Of a stretch of DNA of 64,000 bases, positions 36,141 to 45,282 are shown piece after piece. Under the pieces are notes generated by a model. It saw nothing but the letters and a program-made list of their open reading frames with translations. It made no database searches and was not told the DNA's origin. The stretch comes from CBDFKQ01 sp965248855 (GTDB lineage: Bacteria > Bacteroidota > Bacteroidia > Cytophagales > 172606-1). The DNA lies in contig CBDFKQ010000007.1 in the NCBI GenBank assembly GCA_965248855.1, positions 62,001 through 126,000 of the forward strand, written 5' to 3'. Each line of letters opens with the position of its first letter. Position 1 is the first letter of the stretch. The translations under genes and the position numbers were made by a program.

Positions 36141-36917
36141 TCAATAATCTTTTAATTCAATCCATACAGGGGCATGATCACTGGATTTTTCCCACCCACG
36201 AACAGAACGATCTACTCCTGCATCAACAAGGTTATTTTTAAGGTGTGGACTAAGTAAAAAGTGATCAATTCTTAAACCGGCATTACGGTTGAATGCATTT
36301 CGAAAATAATCCCAAAAAGTATAAATCTTTTCTTCGGGATATAGTTTTCTTATGGCATCAATCCATCCAAGTTCTACAAGTTTTTTAAAAGCCGCACGGG
36401 TTTCAGGGCGAAATAAAGCATCATCTACCCAGCGTTCCGGCTTGTAAACATCTAATTCGGTTGGCATCACATTAAAATCGCCTGTAAGGATAACCGGTAC
36501 ATCATATTGAAGCAGTTGAATTGCACGAAGATATAAACGTTCAAACCATTGCAATTTATAATCAAATTTTGGACCCGGTGCAGGGTTGCCATTTGGTAAA
36601 TAAATGCATGCAATGCACATATTATTAATAATTGCTTCTAAATACCTGCTGTGGTTATCTTCTTCATCACCCGGTAATACTCTGGTTACTTCCTTTATTT
36701 CTAAATTTTTGGCCAATATTGCAACACCATTCCAACTTTTTTGCCCGTTCCATATTGCATTATACCCTTCGTTTTGTATTTCTTTAATGGGAAATTTTTC
36801 GTTTGGTGCTTTTAATTCTTGCAGGCAAACAATATCAGGTGATGTTTCATTAAGCCACTTAAGCAAAACAGGCAGTCGGCCATTTACACCATTAACATTA
36901 TAAGTAGCTATTTTCAT
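36141..36917 (-). CDS. xth: Exodeoxyribonuclease III (AP endonuclease)
   Basis: 258 residues of the exonuclease-endonuclease-phosphatase fold. Key blocks are ATYNVNGV, CLQELKAP (catalytic Glu), WNGVAILAK, LTGDFNVMPTELDVY, WDYFRNAFNRNAGLRIDHFL and SSDHAPVWIEL (catalytic Asp-His pair). By family it cleaves abasic sites and degrades DNA 3' ends in base-excision repair. Confidence 0.95.
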   Translation of the reverse strand: MKIATYNVNGVNGRLPVLLKWLNETSPDIVCLQELKAPNEKFPIKEIQNEGYNAIWNGQKSWNGVAILAKNLEIKEVTRVLPGDEEDNHSRYLEAIINNMCIACIYLPNGNPAPGPKFDYKLQWFERLYLRAIQLLQYDVPVILTGDFNVMPTELDVYKPERWVDDALFRPETRAAFKKLVELGWIDAIRKLYPEEKIYTFWDYFRNAFNRNAGLRIDHFLLSPHLKNNLVDAGVDRSVRGWEKSSDHAPVWIELKDY

Positions 36918-37056
36918 AATAATTAATTTTTAATAGAAGATAAATTTAATAGAATCGGGCCGGGGAATGATCTTTTCAAAAATATATATCATTAATCCAA
37001 ATCGTTTACTGCAGGCTACCAAAATTGGTAACTTCCATTTTAATTTTATAATAAAC

Positions 37057-37075
37057 TATACTAAAATGTAGTATA
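37057..37075. promoter_or_regulatory. Small dyad upstream of the ECF sigma gene
   Basis: TATACTA (37057-37063) and TAGTATA (37069-37075) are perfect inverted repeats, 5 bases apart, in the divergent spacer before the sigma gene. Possible operator. Also explicable as AT-rich chance. Confidence 0.3.
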
Positions 37076-37206
37076 ACTATTTTATGGATAAAATAAGTAT
37101 TTTGTAATGTTATAAATAAATTAAGAAAATGAATATAATTGAAGCTTGTAAATTAAACCATTATGATAATCTAACATCCAATCAATTATAAAATAACTTA
37201 TTTAAC

Positions 37207-37749
37207 TTGGAAGATAAAGAACTTTTGGAACAGTTTCGAAATTCTGAAACTCGTTTGCCTGCTTTTAATACCATAGTAAAACAATATCAGCAGAAAATAT
37301 ATTGGCATATTCGTAAAATGGTCATAGACCATGATGATGCTGATGATTTAACTCAAGAAGTTTTTATTAAAGTTTGGAACAAACTTGAATCCTTTCGAGG
37401 TGAATCTCAGTTATATACTTGGCTATACAGAGTTGCCAGCAATGAATGCCTTAATTTTTTGAATAAAAAAAGAAAAACCTATTTTTCTTCTATTGAAGAT
37501 GTTGTTGGGCTTGAATTGGAAAATAAGATTATAGCTGATAGTTTAATAAGCGGGGATGAAATTCAAATTAAATTACAAAAAGCCTTGTTAAAATTGCCCG
37601 ATAAACAAAGGTTGGTTTTTAACATGAAATATTATGAAGAAATGAAATACGAAGAAATTGCAGAAATAACAGGCACCTCTGTAGGAGCATTAAAAGCATC
37701 ATATCATTTGGCTGTTAAAAAAATTGAAAATTATTTAACTGTAGATTAA
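37207..37749 (+). CDS. ECF-type RNA polymerase sigma factor
   Basis: 180 residues. Sigma region 2 (about 20-90) shows YWHIRKMVIDHDDADDLTQE and LYTWLYRVASNECLNFL. Region 4 (about 120-175) shows LPDKQRLVFNMKYYEEMKYE and EIAEITGTSVGALKASYHLA. The start is TTG: an in-frame stop lies just upstream, and the next ATG would cut region 2. It forms an operon with an anti-sigma-like membrane protein and a Spy-like periplasmic protein, a set that suggests envelope-stress control. Confidence 0.93.
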   Translation: MEDKELLEQFRNSETRLPAFNTIVKQYQQKIYWHIRKMVIDHDDADDLTQEVFIKVWNKLESFRGESQLYTWLYRVASNECLNFLNKKRKTYFSSIEDVVGLELENKIIADSLISGDEIQIKLQKALLKLPDKQRLVFNMKYYEEMKYEEIAEITGTSVGALKASYHLAVKKIENYLTVD

Positions 37750-37800
37750 ACTTTTTAACGGGACTTTAATCTAATATTTAAATAGTGCAGAATTACTTTA

Positions 37801-38523
37801 ATGAAAAAGAAAATCAATATAGAAAATTTAAATAAAGAAAACTTTTTTAAAGCACCGGAAGGTTATTTTGAGAATTTTTCAGATAAACTTATGCAACGTT
37901 TGCAACAAAATGCAAATGTTAATAAAGATGAAAAACCTGCCGAAATATCTGTTCATTTTGAAGAAATAAAAAAAGAGAATATTTTTATAGTTCCGAAAAA
38001 TTATTTTGAAGATTTATCTTCAAAAATTAATAAAAGAATAGAATTAGGTTTTTACAACGATAAGGATGAAGAACAACAAATAGAAGAAGATTTAGGCATT
38101 TTAAATTCTATTGAGAAAAGAAATATATACAATACTCCTGAAGGATATTTTGAAAATTTAAAAGTTGAAATTGAATCAAGAGCGGTTAACGAAAATAAAA
38201 AAACTTCAAAAAATAAAATTATATCTTTTATTCCACAATGGTTAACTTATAGTACCTCTGTTGCGGCTGTATTTGTTTTGATGTTTGTTGGCTATGGTTT
38301 TTATAGAAATAATCAACCTGTTCAGGATCCCTGTAAAGAAATGTTATGTAATGTTACTGACGATGAAATTTTACAATATTTGGATGAAAATGGCATCGGA
38401 GACAGTGTGAAAGATAAAAATACTAAAACCATCCATGATCCATTAAAAAATAATCAAACACTTACCGAAGAAGATATCCTGAGTGAAATTGATTCAAAAT
38501 CGTTAGATCATTTAGAAAACTAA
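37801..38523 (+). CDS. Putative anti-sigma membrane protein with three N-terminal repeats
   Basis: 240 residues. The cytoplasmic part holds three copies of a short module: FKAPEGYFENFSDKLMQRL (about 17-35), IVPKNYFEDLSSKINKRI (about 61-78) and NTPEGYFENLKVEIESR (about 105-121). One membrane helix (about 145-165, SVAAVFVLMFVGYGFY) leads to a periplasmic tail with a Cys pair (DPCKEMLCNV). It sits 51 bases after the sigma gene. Role inferred from position and topology: no standard zinc anti-sigma motif is present. Confidence 0.75.
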   Translation: MKKKINIENLNKENFFKAPEGYFENFSDKLMQRLQQNANVNKDEKPAEISVHFEEIKKENIFIVPKNYFEDLSSKINKRIELGFYNDKDEEQQIEEDLGILNSIEKRNIYNTPEGYFENLKVEIESRAVNENKKTSKNKIISFIPQWLTYSTSVAAVFVLMFVGYGFYRNNQPVQDPCKEMLCNVTDDEILQYLDENGIGDSVKDKNTKTIHDPLKNNQTLTEEDILSEIDSKSLDHLEN

Positions 38524-38541
38524 TTTATAAATAATATTAAA

Positions 38542-39099
38542 ATGAAAAATTGGGTAATTGGATTTAGTTGCTTTCTTGCTACATCCTTAGCCTTTTCTCA
38601 AACTGAAGAGGAAAAAAAAGGAAGTAAGGTAACTGAATATAAGATTGACTACCTAACTAAAAAAATAGTACTTACACCTGACCAGGCTAAGCAATTTTGG
38701 CCTGTTTATACAGATTATGATAAAGAAAGGCGTGAAATAAGGCTATCTGCAAGAGACATTAAACGATCAGAAAATGAAAAACTTTCTGAAGATCAGCTCA
38801 AAGAAAATCTCAAAAAAATGGCTGATTTAAAGCAGAAAGAAGCCGGTGTAGAAAAGAAATATTTAGATAAGTTTTTAAAAGTTGTCGGACCTCAACAAGT
38901 GAGTGAAATGCAAAAAGCTGAACGCGAATTTAATAGAGAAATGATACAAATAATTCATGACAGGCGTGAGGCAAGGCATAATTTACAACAACAACATCAT
39001 GAAAAACGCCATGAACATACCCAAACACAAAGAGAAAAAAGTGTAGAACATTTACATGAACACAGGCAAAACCTGCATGAAGCCAAACCTAAAAATTAA
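38542..39099 (+). CDS. Spy/CpxP-like periplasmic protein with His-rich tail
   Basis: 185 residues. Signal peptide to AFSQ (residue 20). The helical body has LTPDQAKQFWPVYTDYDKER and KKYLDKFLKVVGPQQVSEMQ, a layout shared by Spy/CpxP/LTXXQ-type periplasmic chaperones and stress sensors. The C-terminal 50 residues contain about ten histidines (QQQHHEKRHEH, SVEHLHEHRQ), which suggests metal binding. Third gene of the sigma operon. Confidence 0.75.
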   Translation: MKNWVIGFSCFLATSLAFSQTEEEKKGSKVTEYKIDYLTKKIVLTPDQAKQFWPVYTDYDKERREIRLSARDIKRSENEKLSEDQLKENLKKMADLKQKEAGVEKKYLDKFLKVVGPQQVSEMQKAEREFNREMIQIIHDRREARHNLQQQHHEKRHEHTQTQREKSVEHLHEHRQNLHEAKPKN

Positions 39100-39104
39100 T
39101 ATTA

Positions 39105-39141
39105 AAAAAGAGCTTTAATCGATTAGATTAAAGCTCTTTTT
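39105..39141. terminator. Bidirectional terminator of sigma operon and 39128 gene
   Basis: A perfect 16-bp stem (39105-39120 with 39126-39141) around loop GATTA, with A and T runs. It overlaps the last codons of the convergent minus-strand gene. Confidence 0.9.
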
Positions 39142-39616
39142 GATTTTTAACTTCCCAAGTCACTTTCTTGTATTTTTCCCCATTCAATTGAATCAAATTT
39201 CCTATTCCTATTTCTTCAAAAATAACTTTTCCCGACCCTTCATTTATTTTATAATCAATTGATAAAATATTATTTACAAGCTTCCATTTACCATAATAAA
39301 AATGAATATTATTTTTAAAAGAAACTGAATCGTGCTTTAAAATGTGGATACCTTCCGAAATCATGAGACCGGCATCCGACTTAAAATAATATGTTTTAAT
39401 CTCGGAAAACGATGCAGATGTATCATCCTTTAACTTTTCCCATTTAGTATTTTGAGGAATCCAAACCCCTTCAACAGATTGAGTATGGTTTTCATTTTTA
39501 ACATTTTCTTTTTCTTCTTTGCAAGCATTTAAAATAAGAGAACATAAAAAAATACATAATAAAAATTTATAACGGCAAGTCATTAACGATTTAATTTTAA
39601 ATAAATTCTTCCGCAA
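39128..39616 (-). CDS. Small lipoprotein of unknown function
   Basis: 162 residues. The likely translated start is the Met of MTCRYKFLLCIFLCSLILNA (ATG at 39583), giving a good lipobox (LNAC). The mature part is one small beta-rich domain, starting EGVWIPQNTKWEKLKDD and containing FYYGKWKLVNNILSIDYKI, similar in plan to lipocalin-like lipoproteins. No known function. Confidence 0.7.
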   Translation of the reverse strand: MRKNLFKIKSLMTCRYKFLLCIFLCSLILNACKEEKENVKNENHTQSVEGVWIPQNTKWEKLKDDTSASFSEIKTYYFKSDAGLMISEGIHILKHDSVSFKNNIHFYYGKWKLVNNILSIDYKINEGSGKVIFEEIGIGNLIQLNGEKYKKVTWEVKNQKEL

Positions 39617-39779
39617 ATGTAGTTGCTTCCAGTTTTTAATATTTTATTTTTTACATTTTATTTATAAAACAAAATATGAGTTTATTGATATTGATAAACT
39701 CATAAAATTGTTAAAAATAAAATCCTTTTAACAATTTAAAATATTTTATTTTTTTAATCGATTTTAATCACCTAATTTT

Positions 39780-39816
39780 ACATGGCAAATAACAACTCTT
39801 AAATTATTTGCCATGT
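39780..39816 (+). promoter_or_regulatory. Perfect inverted repeat enclosing the guaB start codon
   Basis: Arms 39780-39792 and 39804-39816 are exact 13-base reverse complements around an 11-base loop. The guaB ATG (39813-39815) lies inside the right arm. The left arm contains another ATG (39782) that opens a 6-codon ORF (MANNNS, stop). A folded mRNA leader could hide the start codon. Confidence 0.5.
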
Positions 39817-41282
39817 TCCCATCAACAAGGCTTCTTTTCGAAGCACTTACCTACGACGACGTACTTCTATTGCCGGCTTATTCCGAAATTTTACCTAGAG
39901 ATACTGATACAAAAACGCAATTTACCAGAAACATTACTTTAAATATTCCCTTGGTATCTGCTGCCATGGATACCGTTTCTGAATCAGATCTTGCCATTGC
40001 TATTGCCCAGGAAGGTGGGATTGGTTTTATTCATAAAAATATGTCCATTTCTGAGCAGGCAGAGCAAGTAAGAAGGGTAAAAAGATCAGAAAGCGGTATG
40101 ATTATCGATCCAATCACATTGCACGAAACCGCTCTATTGGGTGAAGCACTTAAAATAATGGGAAATAATAAAATTGGAGGTATTCCGGTTGTAAATTCTA
40201 ATAATAAATTAGTCGGGATTATTACAAACAGGGATATCCGTTTTCAAAAAGATGTATCAAGACCAATATCTGAAATCATGACAGAATCAAACATGATTAC
40301 GGCAAAAGAAGGAATTGATTTAAGTGAAGCAGAAAATATTTTACAGGAATTTAAAATTGAAAAATTACCAATTGTTAATAAAGATTATCAATTAGTCGGG
40401 TTAATAACATATAAAGATATATTAAAGAAAAAAGACAGGCCTAATGCCAGCAAAGATAATTTGGGAAGGTTAAGAGTTGGGGCGGCAGTAGGAGTTACCC
40501 CTGATATTTTAGATAGGATTGCTGCTTTAATTAAAGCAGGAGTAGATGTTGTGGGTATTGATACTGCTCATGGTCATTCCAAAGGCGTAATAGATGCATT
40601 AAAAAGTGTAAAACAAAAATTCCCCGACTTGGAAGTGGTAGTAGGCAATGTAGCAACGGGTGATGGCGCAAAAGCACTTGCTGATGCTGGGGCTGATGCA
40701 GTTAAAGTAGGTGTGGGGCCCGGTAGTATTTGTACAACCAGAGTAATTGCAGGAATTGGGATGCCGCAACTATCCGCAGTATTTGAAGCGGCAAAAGCGC
40801 TAAAAGGCAGTGGAATACCTATTATTGCTGATGGAGGTATACGTTTTTCCGGAGACTTAGTAAAAGCCATTGCAGGTGGCGCCAACACGGTTATGATTGG
40901 CTCTTTGTTAGCAGGAACCGAAGAAGCACCGGGAGAAGTTTTAATTTCGGAAGGAAGGAAATTTAAAGTATACAGGGGCATGGGTTCGCTTGAAGCAATG
41001 GAGGAAGGATCGAAAGACAGGTATTTTCAGGATGCAGAAGATGATATAAAAAAATTAGTTCCTGAAGGTATTGTTGGTCGAGTTCCTTTTAAAGGAAAAG
41101 TGTCTGAAGTTTTATATCAATTAGTTGGTGGTTTAAAAGCCGGTATGGGTTATTGTGGAGCTAAAGATATAGAAACTCTACAAAAAGCTGATTTCATTAA
41201 AATTACGGCAGCAGGTATCAGAGAAAGTCATCCACACGATGTTCAGGTAATAAGGGAAGCACCTAATTATACTATCAGATAG
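39813..41282 (+). CDS. guaB: Inosine-5'-monophosphate dehydrogenase
   Basis: 489 residues. It oxidises IMP to XMP with NAD+, the first committed step to GMP. The barrel carries catalytic C307 in GVGPGSICTTR, and the flap region has KDRYFQ. Two CBS domains lie at about 94-205 (GGIPVVNSNNKLVGIITNRD, KLPIVNKDYQLVGLITYKD). Length and N-terminus (EALTYDDVLLLP) fit bacterial GuaB. The start codon lies in a perfect inverted repeat, a possible control point. Confidence 0.97.
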   Translation: MFPSTRLLFEALTYDDVLLLPAYSEILPRDTDTKTQFTRNITLNIPLVSAAMDTVSESDLAIAIAQEGGIGFIHKNMSISEQAEQVRRVKRSESGMIIDPITLHETALLGEALKIMGNNKIGGIPVVNSNNKLVGIITNRDIRFQKDVSRPISEIMTESNMITAKEGIDLSEAENILQEFKIEKLPIVNKDYQLVGLITYKDILKKKDRPNASKDNLGRLRVGAAVGVTPDILDRIAALIKAGVDVVGIDTAHGHSKGVIDALKSVKQKFPDLEVVVGNVATGDGAKALADAGADAVKVGVGPGSICTTRVIAGIGMPQLSAVFEAAKALKGSGIPIIADGGIRFSGDLVKAIAGGANTVMIGSLLAGTEEAPGEVLISEGRKFKVYRGMGSLEAMEEGSKDRYFQDAEDDIKKLVPEGIVGRVPFKGKVSEVLYQLVGGLKAGMGYCGAKDIETLQKADFIKITAAGIRESHPHDVQVIREAPNYTIR

Positions 41283-41292
41283 ATTTTTAAAA

Positions 41293-41326
41293 AATCCTTA
41301 TAGGTTTTTTAAAATCTATAAGGATT
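41293..41326 (+). terminator. Hairpin between guaB and yraN
   Basis: AATCCTTATAG (41293-41303) pairs with 41316-41326. No T tail follows, and yraN begins 6 bases later, so this may be a partial terminator or a regulator of yraN translation. Confidence 0.5.
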
Positions 41327-41331
41327 AAATT

Positions 41332-41679
41332 ATGAAGACTAATACTGCCAAAGGAATAAAAGGAGAAGAAATTGCATCCCGTTTTTTACTGGAGAAAGGC
41401 TACATTATTTTAGAAAAAAATTACCGTTTCCGAAGGGCAGAAATAGATATTATTTTACAAAAAGAAAATATTTTAGTTTTTGTAGAAGTTAAATCCCGCT
41501 CTGATAAAACATTTGGTGAACCGGAATTGGCAGTAAATAACAAAAAGAAAATCTTATTAAGAGCCGCAGCAGAAAATTATATTTTCGAAAATAATTGGTT
41601 AAAAGAAATCAGGTTTGATATTATTTCCATCACCCATTTCCCTGTTTTAGAAATTGTGCATTTCATGGATGTTGATTAG
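41332..41679 (+). CDS. yraN: UPF0102 / YraN family endonuclease-like protein
   Basis: 115 residues. GEEIASRFLLEKGY and the restriction-endonuclease-like core AEIDIILQ plus VFVEVKSR (D, then E-x-K) define the family. Its role is not settled, although it has been tied to DNA processing. It follows guaB closely. Confidence 0.9.
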   Translation: MKTNTAKGIKGEEIASRFLLEKGYIILEKNYRFRRAEIDIILQKENILVFVEVKSRSDKTFGEPELAVNNKKKILLRAAAENYIFENNWLKEIRFDIISITHFPVLEIVHFMDVD

Positions 41680-41861
41680 ATTTTATGCTTGATTTTTAAA
41701 TAATTCATTTTGATGTATATCACTAAAATCTTCATCTAGTTGAAGTAGCATTCATTATTAAGTCCTTTCAAAAATAATTCTTATAAAGAAAACCTGAAAT
41801 TATTAATGATTTTGAAGTTGTAGAAGTATGTTAAGCCTACTCATATCATATGACTGGAAAT

Positions 41862-42210
41862 GAGTAAAAGATGTCAAAGTAATTAAAATAATAGAAAAAA
41901 AACATGCCGACATTATTGAATTGAGAAGTCTGTTTTAAAAGTCAGGGGAAAAATATTTGGGTGAAATATTCGAACCAATTTACCTTTTGGATTTTGACAG
42001 TGAAACGGAAGGAGAGTATGTGTTGTTTGCATTTGTGGATGGTAAGCCGGCTGGATTTATTTTTGTATGGTTAGCAGATAATTTTATCCGTCATTTGTTG
42101 GTAGACAAAAATTATTAAAATCTTAGTATTGGGAGTAATTGTTAAAGAAAAAGTTTGTTTGAGTGAGATAAGATATAAAAAATCAAAAGGATTTTTTTAT
42201 ATCATGTAGA
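41862..42210 (+). pseudogene. Decayed GNAT acetyltransferase gene
   Basis: With two in-frame stops and at least one frameshift, the plus strand reads KYLGEIFEPIYLLDF, EYVLFAFVDGKPAGFIFVWL, FIRHLLVDKNY, stop, NLSIGSN, then in another frame KSKGFFYIM. The order (GKPAGFI, L-x-V-D, then N-L-S-I-G-S-N) matches acetyl-CoA-binding motifs of GNAT enzymes. No start codon is preserved. Confidence 0.7.
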
Positions 42211-42220
42211 TAATAAATGC

Positions 42221-42228
42221 TATTTTTG
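42221..42228 (+). promoter_or_regulatory. Possible -7 element before the type B T9SS cargo gene
   Basis: TATTTTTG matches TANNTTTG nine bases before the start codon. The -33 site is only T-rich, and the very short leader makes the call weak. Confidence 0.3.
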
Positions 42229-42236
42229 AAACCCGT

Positions 42237-44516
42237 ATGAATAAAATTTTTCTTTCCATAATTTTTGGCCTAATAGTAACTTTAAACAGCCTGGCGTCGC
42301 ATATAGTAGGAGGTGAGTTGTTCATGTTTTATAAAAGCGATTATAATTATAATATTGGTTTAAAATTATATTTTGATGATATAAATGGAGAAAAAGACAT
42401 ATTAAAAAATGAAAATATAATTGTTGTAAATATTTATCGGAAAAGCGATAATGTCCTGATTGATACAATTCATATTCCGGAAACACAAAACTACTTAATC
42501 ACATATAACAATCCTGTGTGCGCAAGGGTAAACGATATACAAACAAGACTTATACTATACAAGAAAGATTTTAATTTCAATCCCGATATATATAACGATC
42601 CGGGGGGTTATTATATGGTTTGGGAAAGGTGTTGTCGTAATAAAACTATTACAAATTTATCTATTCCGGATAAGCAAGGAAATGTCTTTTACATGGAATT
42701 TCCAGCAGTAACCAAAGGAACTAAAATTATTGATAGTTCCCCCGGCTTTGCTGATATAAAGGGTGATTATGCCTGTGTCAATCAACCTTTTTTATTTGAT
42801 TTTAGTGCTACAGATGCTGATGGAGACCAGTTAAAGTATTTTATAAACGCTCCATTAAACACCGCATCTACCGACCCCGGTGGCGTTCAACAAAAATCGG
42901 ACGGGACATTCTTTTTAACAAACATAAATAGTCCTGCACCCTATAGTGAGGTTATCTGGGCGAATGGCTATGATCTAAACCATATAATACAGGTTTCATC
43001 ACCTTCCCAACAAATGGAAATTGATGAAAAAACAGGCAAGATATCTTTTACATCCAACCAATTAGGCCTTTTTGTGTTTTCTATCAGGTGTGAAGAGTGG
43101 AGGAACAATGTAAAAATTGGAGAAGTTCACCGCGATTTTCAAATTAAGGTTTTAGATTGTCAACTTAACCAACCACCTTCCGGGTTTATTAAAGACAATA
43201 AAAATATTAAAGTAACTAAAAATGGTTTAATTATTATTAAGGCTACTGATTCCAGATGCTTTAATGTATTACAAAGTGATAATTTTACAAACACAGTAGA
43301 AACCACTTCAAATCTTACTATCAAACTACTTCAAACAGATTTTGACATAAGTTGGGCTTCGCTTTCTCCTCTTTCCGGTATAGTAACCATTAATAACGAC
43401 ACCACTATAAGTCAATTGTGTTGGAGAAATTGTGCAAAAAGCCCACCGGGTCATCCCTTTCATGCAGTTTTGGTAGTGTCTGACCAAGGTTGTCCCTTCC
43501 CTAAAACCGATACCATACAGGCGCAATTTGAAATGGATTCATTGCCAAATATACCTTCTGTACTTACAACTACATTGCCAAATAGCAAAGACTCAGTAAT
43601 AGCAGGTAATAATTTGACCTTTAATGTTTCAGGAACAAACCCAGATCACGATCTGGTAACTTTGGAGGCATTAGGAAAAGGGTTTAATCTTGCGGACATA
43701 GGCATGAATTTTAATTCAGTTTCAAGTACCGATAGTTTGTTTTCTGTTTTTACCTGGATGCCTGATTGTTCAGTACCTATTAATAAAGATTTTTTAATTG
43801 ATTTTATATTAAAAGAGCACCGATGTGGAAATGTGATAACCCATGTTAAAACAGTTTTATTAAAGTTTAAGCCTAGGCCTGGATCTAACCCAACTATAGC
43901 CTTACTTGATTCAATTGGTAATATGCAAACTAAAAAATATTATGTTGAAAAATTTATTGGGGATAGCATCAGATTTCAAATTGTAGGAAGGGATCAAGAC
44001 AATACAGATCCTATTAAAATTCATGCTATACCCCATGATTTTAAACTTACCGAAGAAGGGATGCAATATGACAATCCAAAAGTTGGTTTGGGATCATTAA
44101 AAATACCATTCTCATGGAAAATTACCTGCGATAAATTAGATATGGTAAAGGATAATAATTTTATTATTGATTTTGTTATTGAAGATAATAGTTGCAGGCC
44201 TGAAAGGTTTGATACTATTACAACTACTTTGCATATAAAAGATCATAAAGCCAATTATGATTTTATCCCTTTTAATGTTTTTACACCTAACGGTGATCAA
44301 TGGAATGAATACTTTACCATGCCTAATTTGCCTGCTGATAATTGCCTGGACAGGTTTGACAGAATAGAGATTTATAACCGTTGGGGAAAGGAAGTTTTTA
44401 AAAGCAATGACCGGAATTTTAAGTGGAAAGGAGAAGATTTTTCTTCCGGCACTTATTATTATCTTATCTATTATAAAATACGAAAATACAGAGGTTGGGT
44501 GGGCCTTTTGAAATAA
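42237..44516 (+). CDS. Secreted protein with gliding-motility-type (T9SS type B) C-terminal signal
   Basis: 759 residues. A signal peptide (to about residue 20, LASHIVGGELF) is followed by several Ig- or PKD-like beta-sandwich units, for example DYACVNQPFLFDFSATDADG and NNLTFNVSGTNPDHDLVTL. The last 85 residues are the CHU_C/type B sorting domain, with FNVFTPNGDQWNEYF, IYNRWGKEVF and FSSGTYYYLIYYK. By family the protein is exported by T9SS and held on the surface or released. Adhesion or motility is possible. It is followed by a 766-base gap, so it is not obviously part of the next operon. Confidence 0.9.
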   Translation: MNKIFLSIIFGLIVTLNSLASHIVGGELFMFYKSDYNYNIGLKLYFDDINGEKDILKNENIIVVNIYRKSDNVLIDTIHIPETQNYLITYNNPVCARVNDIQTRLILYKKDFNFNPDIYNDPGGYYMVWERCCRNKTITNLSIPDKQGNVFYMEFPAVTKGTKIIDSSPGFADIKGDYACVNQPFLFDFSATDADGDQLKYFINAPLNTASTDPGGVQQKSDGTFFLTNINSPAPYSEVIWANGYDLNHIIQVSSPSQQMEIDEKTGKISFTSNQLGLFVFSIRCEEWRNNVKIGEVHRDFQIKVLDCQLNQPPSGFIKDNKNIKVTKNGLIIIKATDSRCFNVLQSDNFTNTVETTSNLTIKLLQTDFDISWASLSPLSGIVTINNDTTISQLCWRNCAKSPPGHPFHAVLVVSDQGCPFPKTDTIQAQFEMDSLPNIPSVLTTTLPNSKDSVIAGNNLTFNVSGTNPDHDLVTLEALGKGFNLADIGMNFNSVSSTDSLFSVFTWMPDCSVPINKDFLIDFILKEHRCGNVITHVKTVLLKFKPRPGSNPTIALLDSIGNMQTKKYYVEKFIGDSIRFQIVGRDQDNTDPIKIHAIPHDFKLTEEGMQYDNPKVGLGSLKIPFSWKITCDKLDMVKDNNFIIDFVIEDNSCRPERFDTITTTLHIKDHKANYDFIPFNVFTPNGDQWNEYFTMPNLPADNCLDRFDRIEIYNRWGKEVFKSNDRNFKWKGEDFSSGTYYYLIYYKIRKYRGWVGLLK

Positions 44517-45282
44517 TAATATGATTTTGAATATAATATAAACCCGGAAGATTAAGTTTCTAAGTAAAAGTGTTTTAAATGCCCATTCTTAAAATTATAA
44601 GTCTACTTAGGTCTAAAAAAAAGATAATTATCACTATAAATGTTATCAGTTTTTTTTAAAATTATATTTGAAATAAATCCGAGCAGTAGGTTAAATAATT
44701 GACATACCTTTTTAGAATGACATATTTTTTTTAAAAGTGAAATTGATTGGGGATTATAAAACAAATTTGAACTTAATTCTTAATCTATGGAAACAGTGCA
44801 TTTTCAAATAAATAATAACAAGGCTTAATTTTTGGAGATTTCACCAAACCCCGAATTTTTAAAAGAAAGAATTAAAATGAATGAAGGCCCTCTTATTTTT
44901 TACAAAATTATTATCATTAAAAAAAAGTTTGCTAAATTTTGTCACGTTTTAAAATTTTCCAGTCTATATAATAAGTATTAAAATAGTTTTGAAAAAGCAA
45001 TTCAAAATAGATAACTTAAAGTTGGGGAATTCAATAATAGAATGATAATTTGTGTAATTAGAGTTTATACAATATCATTGCAACGCAATTCTTTTAAGCC
45101 AGCTATTAATTTTTTTCTTAAAATGATTTTATAGAAACGGCTTGTTAAATTAAAATTCGGTTTATAACCATTAATGGCAATAATGCTATTGATAATAATC
45201 TTTATAAAAAAAACTGAATTTATAAGAAATTTAAATTTATAGCATTCTATATCAATATTAGCGTGCTTGATAGCAAAAACTA
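44517..45282. other. Long gene-free stretch before the giant surface operon
   Basis: 766 AT-rich bases with no gene I can support. A short plus-strand frame from ATG 44787 (METVHFQINNNKA, stop, then in frame FLEISPNPEFLKERIKMNEG) could be a decayed small gene. A minus-strand frame at 45065-45295 resembles no family and looks like chance. Confidence 0.4.
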
